From NCBI RefSeq assembly GCF_900101595.1, contig NZ_FMYY01000009.1, forward strand, positions 62,001 to 126,000: a stretch of 64,000 nt of DNA, given 5' to 3'. Under the pieces are notes generated by a model that was not told where the DNA came from, searched no databases, and worked only from the letters and a program-made list of their open reading frames with translations. Numbering within the stretch: position 1 is the first letter of the stretch; every line of letters begins with the position of its first letter. The translations under genes were made by a program, and so were the position numbers. Positions 24,548 to 32,832 of the stretch are shown in pieces. The stretch is from Paenibacillus sp. cl123 (GTDB taxonomy: Bacteria > Bacillota > Bacilli > Paenibacillales > NBRC-103111).

Positions 24548-25870
24548 TCAGGGCTCGACGTTCAGCGCATTTTTCAAGATGGCTACCTCTTTGCCCAAAT
24601 CCGCATCTATCTTGAGCTTGATTTGCTCCAAAATATGCTTGGAATTGCTAAGCCGCTCTATGCCCGTATTGACTTCGTCGCCCCAGATAGCCTGCGCTTT
24701 CCCATCCAGCGGCGTCGATTTGAACTCCCTCATGTTCTCCGCCAGCCTCTCGTGCAAGGCATACAGCTTCTGTTCTCCGAAGTAAGGGCTGGTCCTCTCC
24801 AGCTTCTTCGGATTGCCGCGGGCCGGGATGTAGGCGGGCACCCCGTTATCCTGGCCTTGCAAACTCCACTCCGTTACACAGAATTCGATAAACTTCCATG
24901 CCCATTCCTTATGCTTGCCGGCGGAAGGCATCATAAAGTTAGAGCTGTTCACCCAGCCGTACTGATTAAACGGCAACCGGGTTTCCCTCCATAGCCCCGC
25001 CGACTCTGGCGCCCATTCCTTAATCTGATCGGCTCCCCATGCCCCCATATACATCATGGCGATTTTGCCCTCTTGAACGGCGACCGCTCCGGCGGGCGTC
25101 CATACGTCGATAGAGGCCTGGAGTCCGGCCGAATTCACTTCCTTGGCGATTTCGATCGCCTGGACGAACGTATCGGTATTCCGGGCGAAGCGCAGCTGCG
25201 AATCGAACAAGGCATGGGATCGCTCGAATATATAAACGGGCTCGATATGCCATTGGGTAATGTACCGGTTGTCCTTCTTCAGAGCTTTGCCGATCTCGAG
25301 CCAATGCTCAGGCTTCTCCATAAAGGCTCCAAGCTGCTCGGGGTCGGAGGGGAACCCGTATTGCTCCATCAGGTCCGCCCGATAATACGTCAGCAATGGC
25401 GATGTGCCGACCGGGAAGCCCATCAGCTTCTTGTCGTCGAACGATAAGCCGCTCTGCCACAACGATTCGCTGAAGTCCTGGCGATATTTGCCTGCTCCGT
25501 ATGCGAGCAAGTCCTCCATCCCGGCAATCGCCGTAAATTGCCCGAAATGCTCGCTGTCCGCCATCATAATATCCGGCCCAACGCCGTCCGCAACAGCCTG
25601 AAGATAAGCCGCCGCATAAGAGGAGAACGGGAAAGTTTTTACTTGAATCGTGACGCCCGGGTACTTTTCCCCAAATGCCGCGATCTGCTTCTCCCAGCCC
25701 CCATAATACGACCAAAATTCCAGTTCAACCGGCTCGTTCGGTACAGGTTCCGCAGAAGGCGGTTTGGCGGCTTCCGCTGGCTGTGCCTCATTGTTCTGCG
25801 TGCATCCCGTTTGTACAACCATCAAGAGCGCAATTACGACTGTCATTAGCCATTTTTTTATGTTAAACAC
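24548..25870 (-). CDS. Orphan extracellular solute-binding lipoprotein coupled to GGDEF-EAL gene
   Basis: A 440-residue MalE-like sugar-binding lipoprotein. The signal peptide ends in VQTGC, followed by a Pro/Glu/Ala linker and the classic ELEFWSYYGGWEKQ start of the family; the body has VGPDIMMADSEHF and GKIAMMYMGAWG. The start is a GTG at 25870 that overlaps the end of the GGDEF-EAL gene (GTGTTTAA), so translation is probably coupled. No permease or ATPase genes accompany it. It could feed a remote transporter, but the coupling suggests it presents a ligand to the extracellular sensor domain of the partner protein. Confidence 0.85.
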   Translation of the reverse strand: MFNIKKWLMTVVIALLMVVQTGCTQNNEAQPAEAAKPPSAEPVPNEPVELEFWSYYGGWEKQIAAFGEKYPGVTIQVKTFPFSSYAAAYLQAVADGVGPDIMMADSEHFGQFTAIAGMEDLLAYGAGKYRQDFSESLWQSGLSFDDKKLMGFPVGTSPLLTYYRADLMEQYGFPSDPEQLGAFMEKPEHWLEIGKALKKDNRYITQWHIEPVYIFERSHALFDSQLRFARNTDTFVQAIEIAKEVNSAGLQASIDVWTPAGAVAVQEGKIAMMYMGAWGADQIKEWAPESAGLWRETRLPFNQYGWVNSSNFMMPSAGKHKEWAWKFIEFCVTEWSLQGQDNGVPAYIPARGNPKKLERTSPYFGEQKLYALHERLAENMREFKSTPLDGKAQAIWGDEVNTGIERLSNSKHILEQIKLKIDADLGKEVAILKNALNVEP

Positions 25871-28520
25871 CCCCGTTGCCATCTCCAATCGTATGCCCGG
25901 CAGCCATATACCGCTCGAAACGTTCGCTCGGCAAGGGCTTACAAAAATAAAACCCCTGAAGCTCATCGCATTGCATCTCGGTCACCAGGCTTCTTTCCTG
26001 CTCAGTCTCGATGCCTTCTGCGACCACCTTCAATCCCATGCTATGAGCAAGCTCGATCACCGCTTTGACAATGGCGGATTTTTTCTCGTCTTGATCCAGG
26101 TCCTGTATAAAGGTACGATCCAGCTTGACCACTGTTACCGGCAGCCGCTGCAGCTGATTCAAGGAGGAATAGCCCGTTCCGAAATCGTCAATCGAGATTT
26201 CAATCCCCATCTCCCTTAGCTGGGTCAGGCTTTCAATAACCGAGTCCGTTTGCTTGATAAAAACGCTCTCCGTAATTTCCAGGCACACGTAGCGAGGCTC
26301 AAGTCCGGTCTCCTCCAGAATGCGCCGGATGGTATCCACCAGATTCCCGTGGCCGAAATGCTTGGCCGACAAGTTGACGGAAACCGGCAGTCCGGGGAAT
26401 CCCCGCTCCTGCCATTCTTTAGTCTGGCGGCATGCTTCCCGCAGCACCCACATGTCGATATCCACAATCATTCCCGACGCCTCGGCAAGCGGAATGAATT
26501 TGGCTGGGGGGATAAGCCCCTTGTCCGGATGATTCCACCTAATTAAAGCCTCGTATCCGGTCATTCGGCCGGTTGCCGGGCTGACTTTCGGCTGATAGGC
26601 GGGGAAGAATTGCCCGGTCAACAGCGCATTTCGCAAGCCGTTCTCGATAAACATATGTTCCTCCGCCATTTCCTCCAGCAGCTGATTATAGAAATGGTAG
26701 CTGCTCGTCCCCCTCTCCTTCGCGACATACATAGCCATATCGGCATTTTTGACAATCGCTTCGAACGAATCTCCGTGTTCGGGGAACAAGCTGATGCCGA
26801 TGCTGACCGCCGTATAGACGGAGGCTCCCTCCAGCTCGAACGGCGGCTCGATACAGGCGCATATCCTCTCCGCAAGCTCTTGCGGGACATGGGACGCTTC
26901 ATAACGCATGATAAATACGAACTCATCGCCGCCCAGCCGGAATACTTGGCAGGCGTCATCCATGAATACCGTGAAGCGCTCCGCCACTTTCTGCAGCAAA
27001 ATATCCCCTGCCGCATGTCCCATCGTATCGTTGATTTGCTTGAATCGGTTCAGATCGGCGAACATGACGGCAAGCTGTTCCGAACGCTCTGCCGCTCTCG
27101 ATAACAGCTCGTGCAGGGTCCGGCCGAACAAGAGCCGGTTAGGCAAGCCGGTCAAGCTATCGTAATAGGCCAGCTGATGGAGCTTTCCTTCCGAAATTTG
27201 CAGCTGCTGGTTCATCCAGACCGTCTCCCGGAACATAAACAGCAAATTCTGCGACATGTCCTTGATGTTATGAATGAGCGAGGCAATTTCCAAAATGCTG
27301 CTGCTCGGCAATTCCGGCTGGTCCATCTGCTTGAGCCTTGCAGGAAGGTTCGTTGTCGACTGGGCAAGCTGCATCAGGCTCTGACTGAGCCACCGGTTGA
27401 TGGCCAGCGCCAGGATCGCCGCAATCGCCATGCTGCCGATCATATACAGCAATTGATAAATATGTTCCAGCACTATCCGGTCCTGGTAGACCTTAACCGG
27501 GATGCTGACCGTCAAGGTCAGACCGACCCGGTCGAGCGCAGTCGTATACACATAATTGGCATCCCTCCACTCTTGGGTAGGAAGAAACGCATGCGTCCGG
27601 GCAGGCTTCTCGAGAGTAAAATTATCTTCCAGAGAAACTGCGGATATGGCCGATTTCGATTTCGGGTTGAACGCATGCCGCTGCTTTGAGCTGTTCGAGG
27701 CCAATACGTTTTTCTTCGTATTCGTAATGGTAATGTCGAACAGCTTCTGGGTCGTATTCCGGTTCACGATTTCCTGTAAATATCCGAGCTGAATCACGCT
27801 CTCCAGCCGAACGCCGAGCACGTCCTCCGCTCCCCACTGATCGAGCTCCTTAATAATGCTGTCGGCGGTATTTCTGGCCGCCTGGAGCGTCGTGCGGGTA
27901 GAGACGTCATACGAGCTCCAGCCGCTGGTCAAGATATTCATCAGGAAGGGCAGCGAAACCGTTGTGATTGAGAGATGGAACATGACGCGCCGGAAAGGAA
28001 TAGATCTGAGCTTGCCGTGAGCCATCCCCAGCCAACGGCCGAGCGGCAAATAATCGACAAGCATATCCGCGATTAACGTATTGAATAACCCGTTGCCGGC
28101 CGTCACGGTAAGAAGCAGGATGAATTCGGTCGCCGAGAACGTCCCGGTCATATAGCAAGCGGCTAGCGTTATCGGGGTCCCGATGCCCACCCAGAAAAGA
28201 AGGTCCAGCCCGAGCATAAAGCTCGGCTTTCTTAATTGCCACAGGCCGATCCAGATAACCTCCAGCAGAAAAATGACTATGTAGGCCGGACTATGAAATT
28301 GAACGATCGCAACGCCGTATACCAATGCCGCCGCCGGCAAGCCGATTTTGATCCCGAACAAGCGGACCAAGGGCAGCAGAAAAATATTCGAGAATAAAAT
28401 GGTTATGCCGAAAAAAAGCTGCAAATCGTGTAAAACGCTTCCAAAGGCGAGGAGCATGGAGCCCGTCACGAAGAGCATCCGGCTGACGGACTTGGAGGAT
28501 ATAGGCAATTTGGTCATCAT
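25863..28520 (-). CDS. Membrane-bound GGDEF-EAL protein (cyclic di-GMP turnover)
   Basis: An 885-residue enzyme. About six to seven membrane helices at residues 10-200 are followed by an extracellular sensor-like domain (about 205-365), another helix (VLEHIYQLLYMIGSMAIAAI) and a HAMP-like linker. The GGDEF domain has an intact RLGGDEFVFIM, and the EAL domain has YEALIRWNH and DDFGTGYSSL with downstream Lys/Asp/Glu blocks. Both domains look catalytically competent, so the net direction cannot be stated. ATG at 28520 lies ten bases after AGGAGGG. A c-di-GMP riboswitch in its own leader gives feedback, and it is coupled to the solute-binding protein downstream. Confidence 0.93.
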   Translation of the reverse strand: MMTKLPISSKSVSRMLFVTGSMLLAFGSVLHDLQLFFGITILFSNIFLLPLVRLFGIKIGLPAAALVYGVAIVQFHSPAYIVIFLLEVIWIGLWQLRKPSFMLGLDLLFWVGIGTPITLAACYMTGTFSATEFILLLTVTAGNGLFNTLIADMLVDYLPLGRWLGMAHGKLRSIPFRRVMFHLSITTVSLPFLMNILTSGWSSYDVSTRTTLQAARNTADSIIKELDQWGAEDVLGVRLESVIQLGYLQEIVNRNTTQKLFDITITNTKKNVLASNSSKQRHAFNPKSKSAISAVSLEDNFTLEKPARTHAFLPTQEWRDANYVYTTALDRVGLTLTVSIPVKVYQDRIVLEHIYQLLYMIGSMAIAAILALAINRWLSQSLMQLAQSTTNLPARLKQMDQPELPSSSILEIASLIHNIKDMSQNLLFMFRETVWMNQQLQISEGKLHQLAYYDSLTGLPNRLLFGRTLHELLSRAAERSEQLAVMFADLNRFKQINDTMGHAAGDILLQKVAERFTVFMDDACQVFRLGGDEFVFIMRYEASHVPQELAERICACIEPPFELEGASVYTAVSIGISLFPEHGDSFEAIVKNADMAMYVAKERGTSSYHFYNQLLEEMAEEHMFIENGLRNALLTGQFFPAYQPKVSPATGRMTGYEALIRWNHPDKGLIPPAKFIPLAEASGMIVDIDMWVLREACRQTKEWQERGFPGLPVSVNLSAKHFGHGNLVDTIRRILEETGLEPRYVCLEITESVFIKQTDSVIESLTQLREMGIEISIDDFGTGYSSLNQLQRLPVTVVKLDRTFIQDLDQDEKKSAIVKAVIELAHSMGLKVVAEGIETEQERSLVTEMQCDELQGFYFCKPLPSERFERYMAAGHTIGDGNGGV

Positions 28521-28587
28521 ACAATCGACCCTCCTGGTGAAGTGAATCTTGTTAGGTATCGTCGAGATCGATTCGTGGGCCATTCAC

Positions 28588-28631
28588 AGAAACAAAGAAG
28601 GCCGGAACAATGCCTGCGCAATGCCCCGGTC
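28588..28631 (-). terminator. Terminator of the c-di-GMP riboswitch
   Basis: On the minus strand CCGGGGCA and TGTTCCGG pair over eight bases (two G-U pairs) with a 12-base loop, followed by CCTTCTTTGTTTCTG. It sits between the aptamer and the GGDEF-EAL start. Confidence 0.65.
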
Positions 28632-28653
28632 TCCAACAGGATGAAGTCCATTG

Positions 28654-28742
28654 TCTGATGGCAACCCGGCTGTCATGCAATCGCTTTAGACCCGTGGCTT
28701 TGCGTCCTATGCTTTCGCATAGTTTGCCTTTGGTATTCACCT
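28654..28742 (-). ncRNA. Cyclic di-GMP-I (GEMM) riboswitch
   Basis: On the minus strand the consensus appears in order: AAAGGCAAACTATGCGAAAG (GNRA-type loop), the GGACGCAAAGCCACGGGTC core with the TAAA that follows, a second stem with ATGACAGCCGGG, and the GCCGGGTTGCCAT closing segment. This is the class I aptamer fold that binds c-di-GMP. It lies in the leader of a c-di-GMP synthesis/degradation gene, so the gene responds to its own product or substrate. Confidence 0.93.
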
Positions 28743-28783
28743 TTATGCTCCTATACTATCAGAATAGGAAAGGATTTAATAGT

Positions 28784-29023
28784 ATGTTTGAACTATTATT
28801 CCGGGTGTTTTTAGGGCTATTTGCCTTCAATTTAACTATGGAGCTGCTGTACTGTTATGAGGCTGTACGATCGCCTGCTCAGCTTCACACCGAATATCTA
28901 CAAAGCGGCGAAGTCCTCCTTCACGCTTCAGTAAGATCAGTCCTCAAAAATGAAAAGGAGCTTGCCACTGAGGTGGCGAGCTCCTTTTCGACATATTGCT
29001 GCATTTACTCTTCAATAAGATGA
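28784..29023 (+). CDS. Possible small hydrophobic protein, doubtful
   Basis: A 79-residue frame starting ATG at 28784 after AGGAAAGG opens with a hydrophobic helix (LLFRVFLGLFAFNLTMELL). Its 3-prime half runs straight through the strong hairpin at 28953-28989, which argues that any real product ends earlier or that the frame is a remnant. No family is recognised. Confidence 0.25.
   Translation: MFELLFRVFLGLFAFNLTMELLYCYEAVRSPAQLHTEYLQSGEVLLHASVRSVLKNEKELATEVASSFSTYCCIYSSIR
28953..28989. terminator. Bidirectional terminator-like hairpin
   Basis: Arms AAAAGGAGCTTGCCAC and GTGGCGAGCTCCTTTT pair over 16 positions with one G-T mismatch around TGAG; each strand ends in TTTT. No firm gene ends nearby on the plus strand, which supports a lost or very small upstream gene. 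Confidence 0.75.
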
Positions 29024-29106
29024 AGCGGCTTCCGGCAAGCGGACCCCTGAGAGAGCCTGCTGTTCTATTCGATATACTACTTTGAGTTCGATATTCACGA
29101 GGTCAA

Positions 29107-29739
29107 TTATTGTTTGTTCATATCATCCGGGTATACGATTGTTTTAAATGTGGTACCGGTAGCTTCGTCTTTTAATTTAATAGTGGCTTTAACCTGGTCT
29201 GACGCGCTGCCTTCAAATATCTGATAATACATAGAACTTATCCCTATGCCTAGAAGGCCGATTGCATCAAAACTTTTTTCGAAAACATTTTTATCAACCG
29301 TCACTGTAAATTCAGCATACTTCTTATCGACGTTAACATTTTTAATTGATTTGAAATTTTTATCGTTCTTTAAATTATCAACAGCTTCTAACATAGAATC
29401 TTCAAGGGTTTTCATCATTTCTGTATGCTTTGCCTTTGATATTACATAGGTTACAGATCCGTCCGCATTCTTCTTTGCTTCCTTAACACCGTCTGATTTT
29501 GCTTTTTCGATAGCTTTATCTATATCCTGCCCGTTAAAAAATGATGCCGGCAAAGTAACCTCAACGTCTACGAGCCCTTTGTCTACATTTATCTTTTGGC
29601 CCGATTCTTTCACATCGGCATCATTTTGAGCAGTTGCTGGGGTTGTACTTGCCGCCTTGTTTTCAACCTTACTGCTTTGGCACCCCATAGCGATCAAAAA
29701 AAGAGATAAAATAACTAACAAACTCAAAAAATTCTTCAT
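29107..29739 (-). CDS. AT-rich hypothetical lipoprotein
   Basis: A 210-residue secreted protein with a signal peptide ending in IAMGC (lipobox), then a Ser/Thr/Ala linker and a Lys/Asp-rich alpha-beta domain with no recognised family. DVEVTLPASFFNGQDID and YAEFTVTVDKNVFEKSF look like repeated beta segments. GGAGGGG lies before the ATG. Base composition is clearly more AT-rich than the neighbours, as is the 5-prime flank, which suggests acquisition by transfer. It is flanked by the c-di-GMP locus and the exopolysaccharide-type operon, but a link to either is not shown. Confidence 0.7.
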   Translation of the reverse strand: MKNFLSLLVILSLFLIAMGCQSSKVENKAASTTPATAQNDADVKESGQKINVDKGLVDVEVTLPASFFNGQDIDKAIEKAKSDGVKEAKKNADGSVTYVISKAKHTEMMKTLEDSMLEAVDNLKNDKNFKSIKNVNVDKKYAEFTVTVDKNVFEKSFDAIGLLGIGISSMYYQIFEGSASDQVKATIKLKDEATGTTFKTIVYPDDMNKQ

Positions 29740-30067
29740 GTTCCCCTCCGGTTAAATAAAAATGGCTTTGTGTATGGCTGGATATAAGAGCATTTACCCT
29801 TCATTTGGTTACCCAGCCACATTTTACCACAACCTTGGACCTATATCTATACTCCATCTGGATATTTATTACTAAATTTCTAATAGGAACCGTGTAATCG
29901 GAATTGTAAGGGGTTTCGAAGTTTTACGAAAGGACTATATTAGGTTGTTTCAGTCCTCTTTGGTCTTTTCGTTTAAAGTTTGCCAACAGCCCTAGGGCGT
30001 TATGACCTTGAACGGGTGGATGAACGGAAGCTATAATGAAGGCAGCATAATGAAAAAGGAGCGCGAG
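29740..30067. other. AT-rich intergenic region before the phosphorelay/glycosyltransferase operon
   Basis: It holds the presumed promoter of the operon at 30068 and the leader of the lipoprotein. One imperfect inverted repeat is visible (GGACT...AGTCC around 29931-29958, followed by a T-rich TCTTTGGTCTTTTCG). I could not place a convincing sigma-A promoter by eye. Confidence 0.35.
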
Positions 30068-31735
30068 ATGACAAAATTCCAGCTACTGTTTATCAGGCAA
30101 TTCGACGCAACGATCGCTTCGTGGCGTTCGGCGGACGGGCCTATCCGGGAAGCGGACCTTTACGGACTGCTGCATAGGATCAAAGGAACGGCGGCTACAA
30201 TCGATTTGCAAAGTTGGACGGATGCTGCCGGCCGGCTTTTGAACGATATTTCAGAACAGGGCTCACGTTTATGGACAATGGCGGAGCTTGAACATATTAT
30301 TGAACCGATAATGGCATTAAGAAAGACTTTCGATATACACGAAGAACGGAACATTCAGGAGAGCGCCGCAGGATTGCCTCGGGAATCCGCAGCCGCGAAA
30401 GCTCCGGCTTCCGAGCCGGCCCCCGTTAAGCATGCCGAGCTATTGAAGTCGCTCGTGCTGCTGGTCGACGATGACGTCGCTTTTCTCAATTTGATGAAAG
30501 AGCGGCTGGAGCAAGAGGGCTGTCTGGTCATGGCGACACCCTATCCGGATAAAGCGATCCAATGGTTTTATGAGCTTAAGCCGGATTGCATCGTATTGGA
30601 TGTCGTCATGCCGGGCCATAGCGGTTTTGATCTGCTCACGGTGCTGCAGGAGCGGTCGCAGCGCTTTATCGTGCCCGTATTGCTGATCAGCGCTCAGGAT
30701 GACACCGCCGTACGCATCAAAGCTTATCAGTCGGGTGCGGACGACTTCATCGTCAAGCCTTTCGATCCGGATGAGTTCGCCGCCCGGGTCCTGAACAAGC
30801 TGCGCCGCAAGCAAATGATCAGCCGAATGATGCTTACCGACGAGCTGACCGGGCTTTATAATATCCAATATTTGCGCAACCAGTGGCGGCAAATCGGTCA
30901 GGAGGCCGCCGATGATGGAAAGCCGTATTGGGCGGCGCTCTTTGATATCGACGCGTTCCGCAGCTTGAACGAGCGATATGGCCATGCGGCGTCCGACGGC
31001 TATCTGCATCGTATCGCCGGGTGGTTGAAGGAACGGGTCCGTCCGGGAGAGCTTCTGGCGCGCTGGGATCGGGACCGGTTTGTACTGCTGGGACAGGAAG
31101 GTACGGCGGAAACGATAGCCTTGAGATTGAACCGGCTGTCGGAGGCATTTGCCGCTCAAGCATTCGAGATCGATGGAGATGCCGTCAGGATGTCGCTGCC
31201 TCATGTATTCATGACATTGGATGGGGCGCAGGAGCCTGATGTTGGCATGGCCGCACTGGGTAAAGCGATGAGCGATATCAAGCTAGGACGGCGAGATCGT
31301 ACGAGCGGGACCCGCACGGTCGCAGGTTCGATGCGCAAAGGAGCTTGCCGTGCAGCCATTATCGACGACGATCCGCTTATCCGGAATATGCTGGAGCGGC
31401 GCATGCGCGATATGGAAGTCGCGGGAGAAAAGCTGGAGATTCGCACGTTTGCGGACGGGGAAGCTTTTTTCGCGGACGACTGGCATCGAGGCGAGCAGGC
31501 GTACTTGCTTATTCTTGACCGGATGATGCCGCGTATGAACGGCATGGAGGTGCTGAATCGTCTGCGCTCCGGCTATCCGGCTAATAAATACCGCATTCTG
31601 ATGCTGACCGGTATCGGCGACGAGACGGAAATTGCCCAGGCGATACGTGCCGGTACCGACGATTACGTGACGAAGCCGTTCCGTTTGCCGGAGCTGGAAG
31701 CCCGTATACATCGTCTGCTGCAGGGGATGAGCTGA
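30068..31735 (+). CDS. Hpt-REC-degenerate GGDEF-REC regulator
   Basis: A 555-residue cytoplasmic protein. Domain order: an Hpt phosphotransfer domain with His36 in LLHRIKGTAATID; a receiver with Asp178 in IVLDVVMPGHSG and Lys in FIVKPF; a GGDEF-type domain whose signature is DRDRF (residues 334-338) instead of GGDEF, with RPGE at the inhibitory-site position; and a second receiver with Asp484 in LILDRMMPRMNG. The GGDEF domain cannot be a normal cyclase, so it may bind c-di-GMP or act as scaffold. ATG at 30068 follows AGGAG by six bases; in-frame ATGs at 30050 and 30002 are weaker. It overlaps the next gene by one base. Confidence 0.88.
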   Translation: MTKFQLLFIRQFDATIASWRSADGPIREADLYGLLHRIKGTAATIDLQSWTDAAGRLLNDISEQGSRLWTMAELEHIIEPIMALRKTFDIHEERNIQESAAGLPRESAAAKAPASEPAPVKHAELLKSLVLLVDDDVAFLNLMKERLEQEGCLVMATPYPDKAIQWFYELKPDCIVLDVVMPGHSGFDLLTVLQERSQRFIVPVLLISAQDDTAVRIKAYQSGADDFIVKPFDPDEFAARVLNKLRRKQMISRMMLTDELTGLYNIQYLRNQWRQIGQEAADDGKPYWAALFDIDAFRSLNERYGHAASDGYLHRIAGWLKERVRPGELLARWDRDRFVLLGQEGTAETIALRLNRLSEAFAAQAFEIDGDAVRMSLPHVFMTLDGAQEPDVGMAALGKAMSDIKLGRRDRTSGTRTVAGSMRKGACRAAIIDDDPLIRNMLERRMRDMEVAGEKLEIRTFADGEAFFADDWHRGEQAYLLILDRMMPRMNGMEVLNRLRSGYPANKYRILMLTGIGDETEIAQAIRAGTDDYVTKPFRLPELEARIHRLLQGMS

Positions 31736-32832
31736 TGAACGACTCAACTGCGATGAGTGCCGTTCTGCTATTTTGCATGGGTTGTCTTGGATTGCTGCTC
31801 GCCCTTTATGGTTATTTGCTTATCCGGAAATGGCTTTATAACAAACGAAGCGACAAAATGGCAGCTTGGACGCAGCGGGCTTCCATGCCGGATTCCCCCA
31901 TTGAGCGTTACGTGACAACGGGAGAAGCGTCGCGAATGATCATGCCCCGGCATCCGTGGCAGTGGAACGCGCTTGAAGCGTATCTGACGCACCGGCTTCG
32001 CGTTGGAGGCACGCAGCCGGAGCGCGAACGGGTGTGTCGCATCGCCGAAGAGCATTTTGGACCGCTGTACCGGCGGCGGCTGAACCACCGCAAGGCAGAG
32101 ATACGGCTGCGCACGCTTGATCATATCGGCTTGTTTCGCATGAACATGCTTCACGCGGAAGTATTCGCCCTGTTGTCGGACAAGAAGAGTACGCCGGAGG
32201 AATTATGGGCGGTCTTGCGGGTGATGGCAGCGCTCCAGGACCCCAAGCTGCCGGATTGTCTGCTGGGCGCATACGTCCGGCTGCCGTTATCGTCCGATCA
32301 CCGGTACCGGCAAGTGCTGATGGCGATGGGAACGGAGCTGCTGGAGGAGCTGATCGTACAGTTTGACAAGGGGAATGATACGCTTCAGCGCAACCTGCTC
32401 GATGTGCTGAGGACCCGCCATATACGCACGGAACAATACCTTGCGCTAATTGAACGCCTGATGAGCTCGCCGACCGTTGAGCTGCGCATTCGTGCGCTTA
32501 AAGCGGCCGCAAGCTTCGGTTATCTGAGTCAGGAGGCGGAGGAAGCTCACCTCGTTCGCTATTCCGAATGGCGTCAATATCCATGGGAGGAACGGCTGAT
32601 GGCGGCACGGTTGATGGGGGAGATAAGGAACCCGGAGTACCGGGCGCTGCTGGAGCAAATGATCGGCGACGACCGGTATGCCGTCCGTGTCGAAGCGGCC
32701 CAGTCCATCGGCCGTTATCCCGATGGCGACGCGCAGCTCGCGCGCATCGCCGCGATGCATGCCGACCGTTATGCCCGCGAGGCGGCGGAAGAAATGCTGG
32801 AGAGGAGAAGCTATGAACGAAACGTGGAGTGA
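31735..32832 (+). CDS. Membrane-anchored HEAT-repeat protein
   Basis: A 365-residue protein with an N-terminal membrane helix (LLFCMGCLGLLLALYGYLLI) and a cytoplasmic body of helical repeats. HEAT-like units recur as LRIRALKAAASFGYL, WEERLMAARLMGEIRN and YAVRVEAAQSIGRYPDGD. HEAT arrays act as protein-protein docking surfaces; here it probably bridges the regulator and the glycosyltransferase. The ATG overlaps the stop of the regulator (TGATG), and its own 3-prime end overlaps the glycosyltransferase gene by 20 bases, so the order is fixed by coupling. It has no catalytic motif. Confidence 0.8.
   Translation: MNDSTAMSAVLLFCMGCLGLLLALYGYLLIRKWLYNKRSDKMAAWTQRASMPDSPIERYVTTGEASRMIMPRHPWQWNALEAYLTHRLRVGGTQPERERVCRIAEEHFGPLYRRRLNHRKAEIRLRTLDHIGLFRMNMLHAEVFALLSDKKSTPEELWAVLRVMAALQDPKLPDCLLGAYVRLPLSSDHRYRQVLMAMGTELLEELIVQFDKGNDTLQRNLLDVLRTRHIRTEQYLALIERLMSSPTVELRIRALKAAASFGYLSQEAEEAHLVRYSEWRQYPWEERLMAARLMGEIRNPEYRALLEQMIGDDRYAVRVEAAQSIGRYPDGDAQLARIAAMHADRYAREAAEEMLERRSYERNVE

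Noticed and set aside
28610..28783. First part of a 137-residue plus-strand frame
   Set aside because: It is the complement of the c-di-GMP riboswitch and its terminator; only the later part from 28784 is even a weak candidate.
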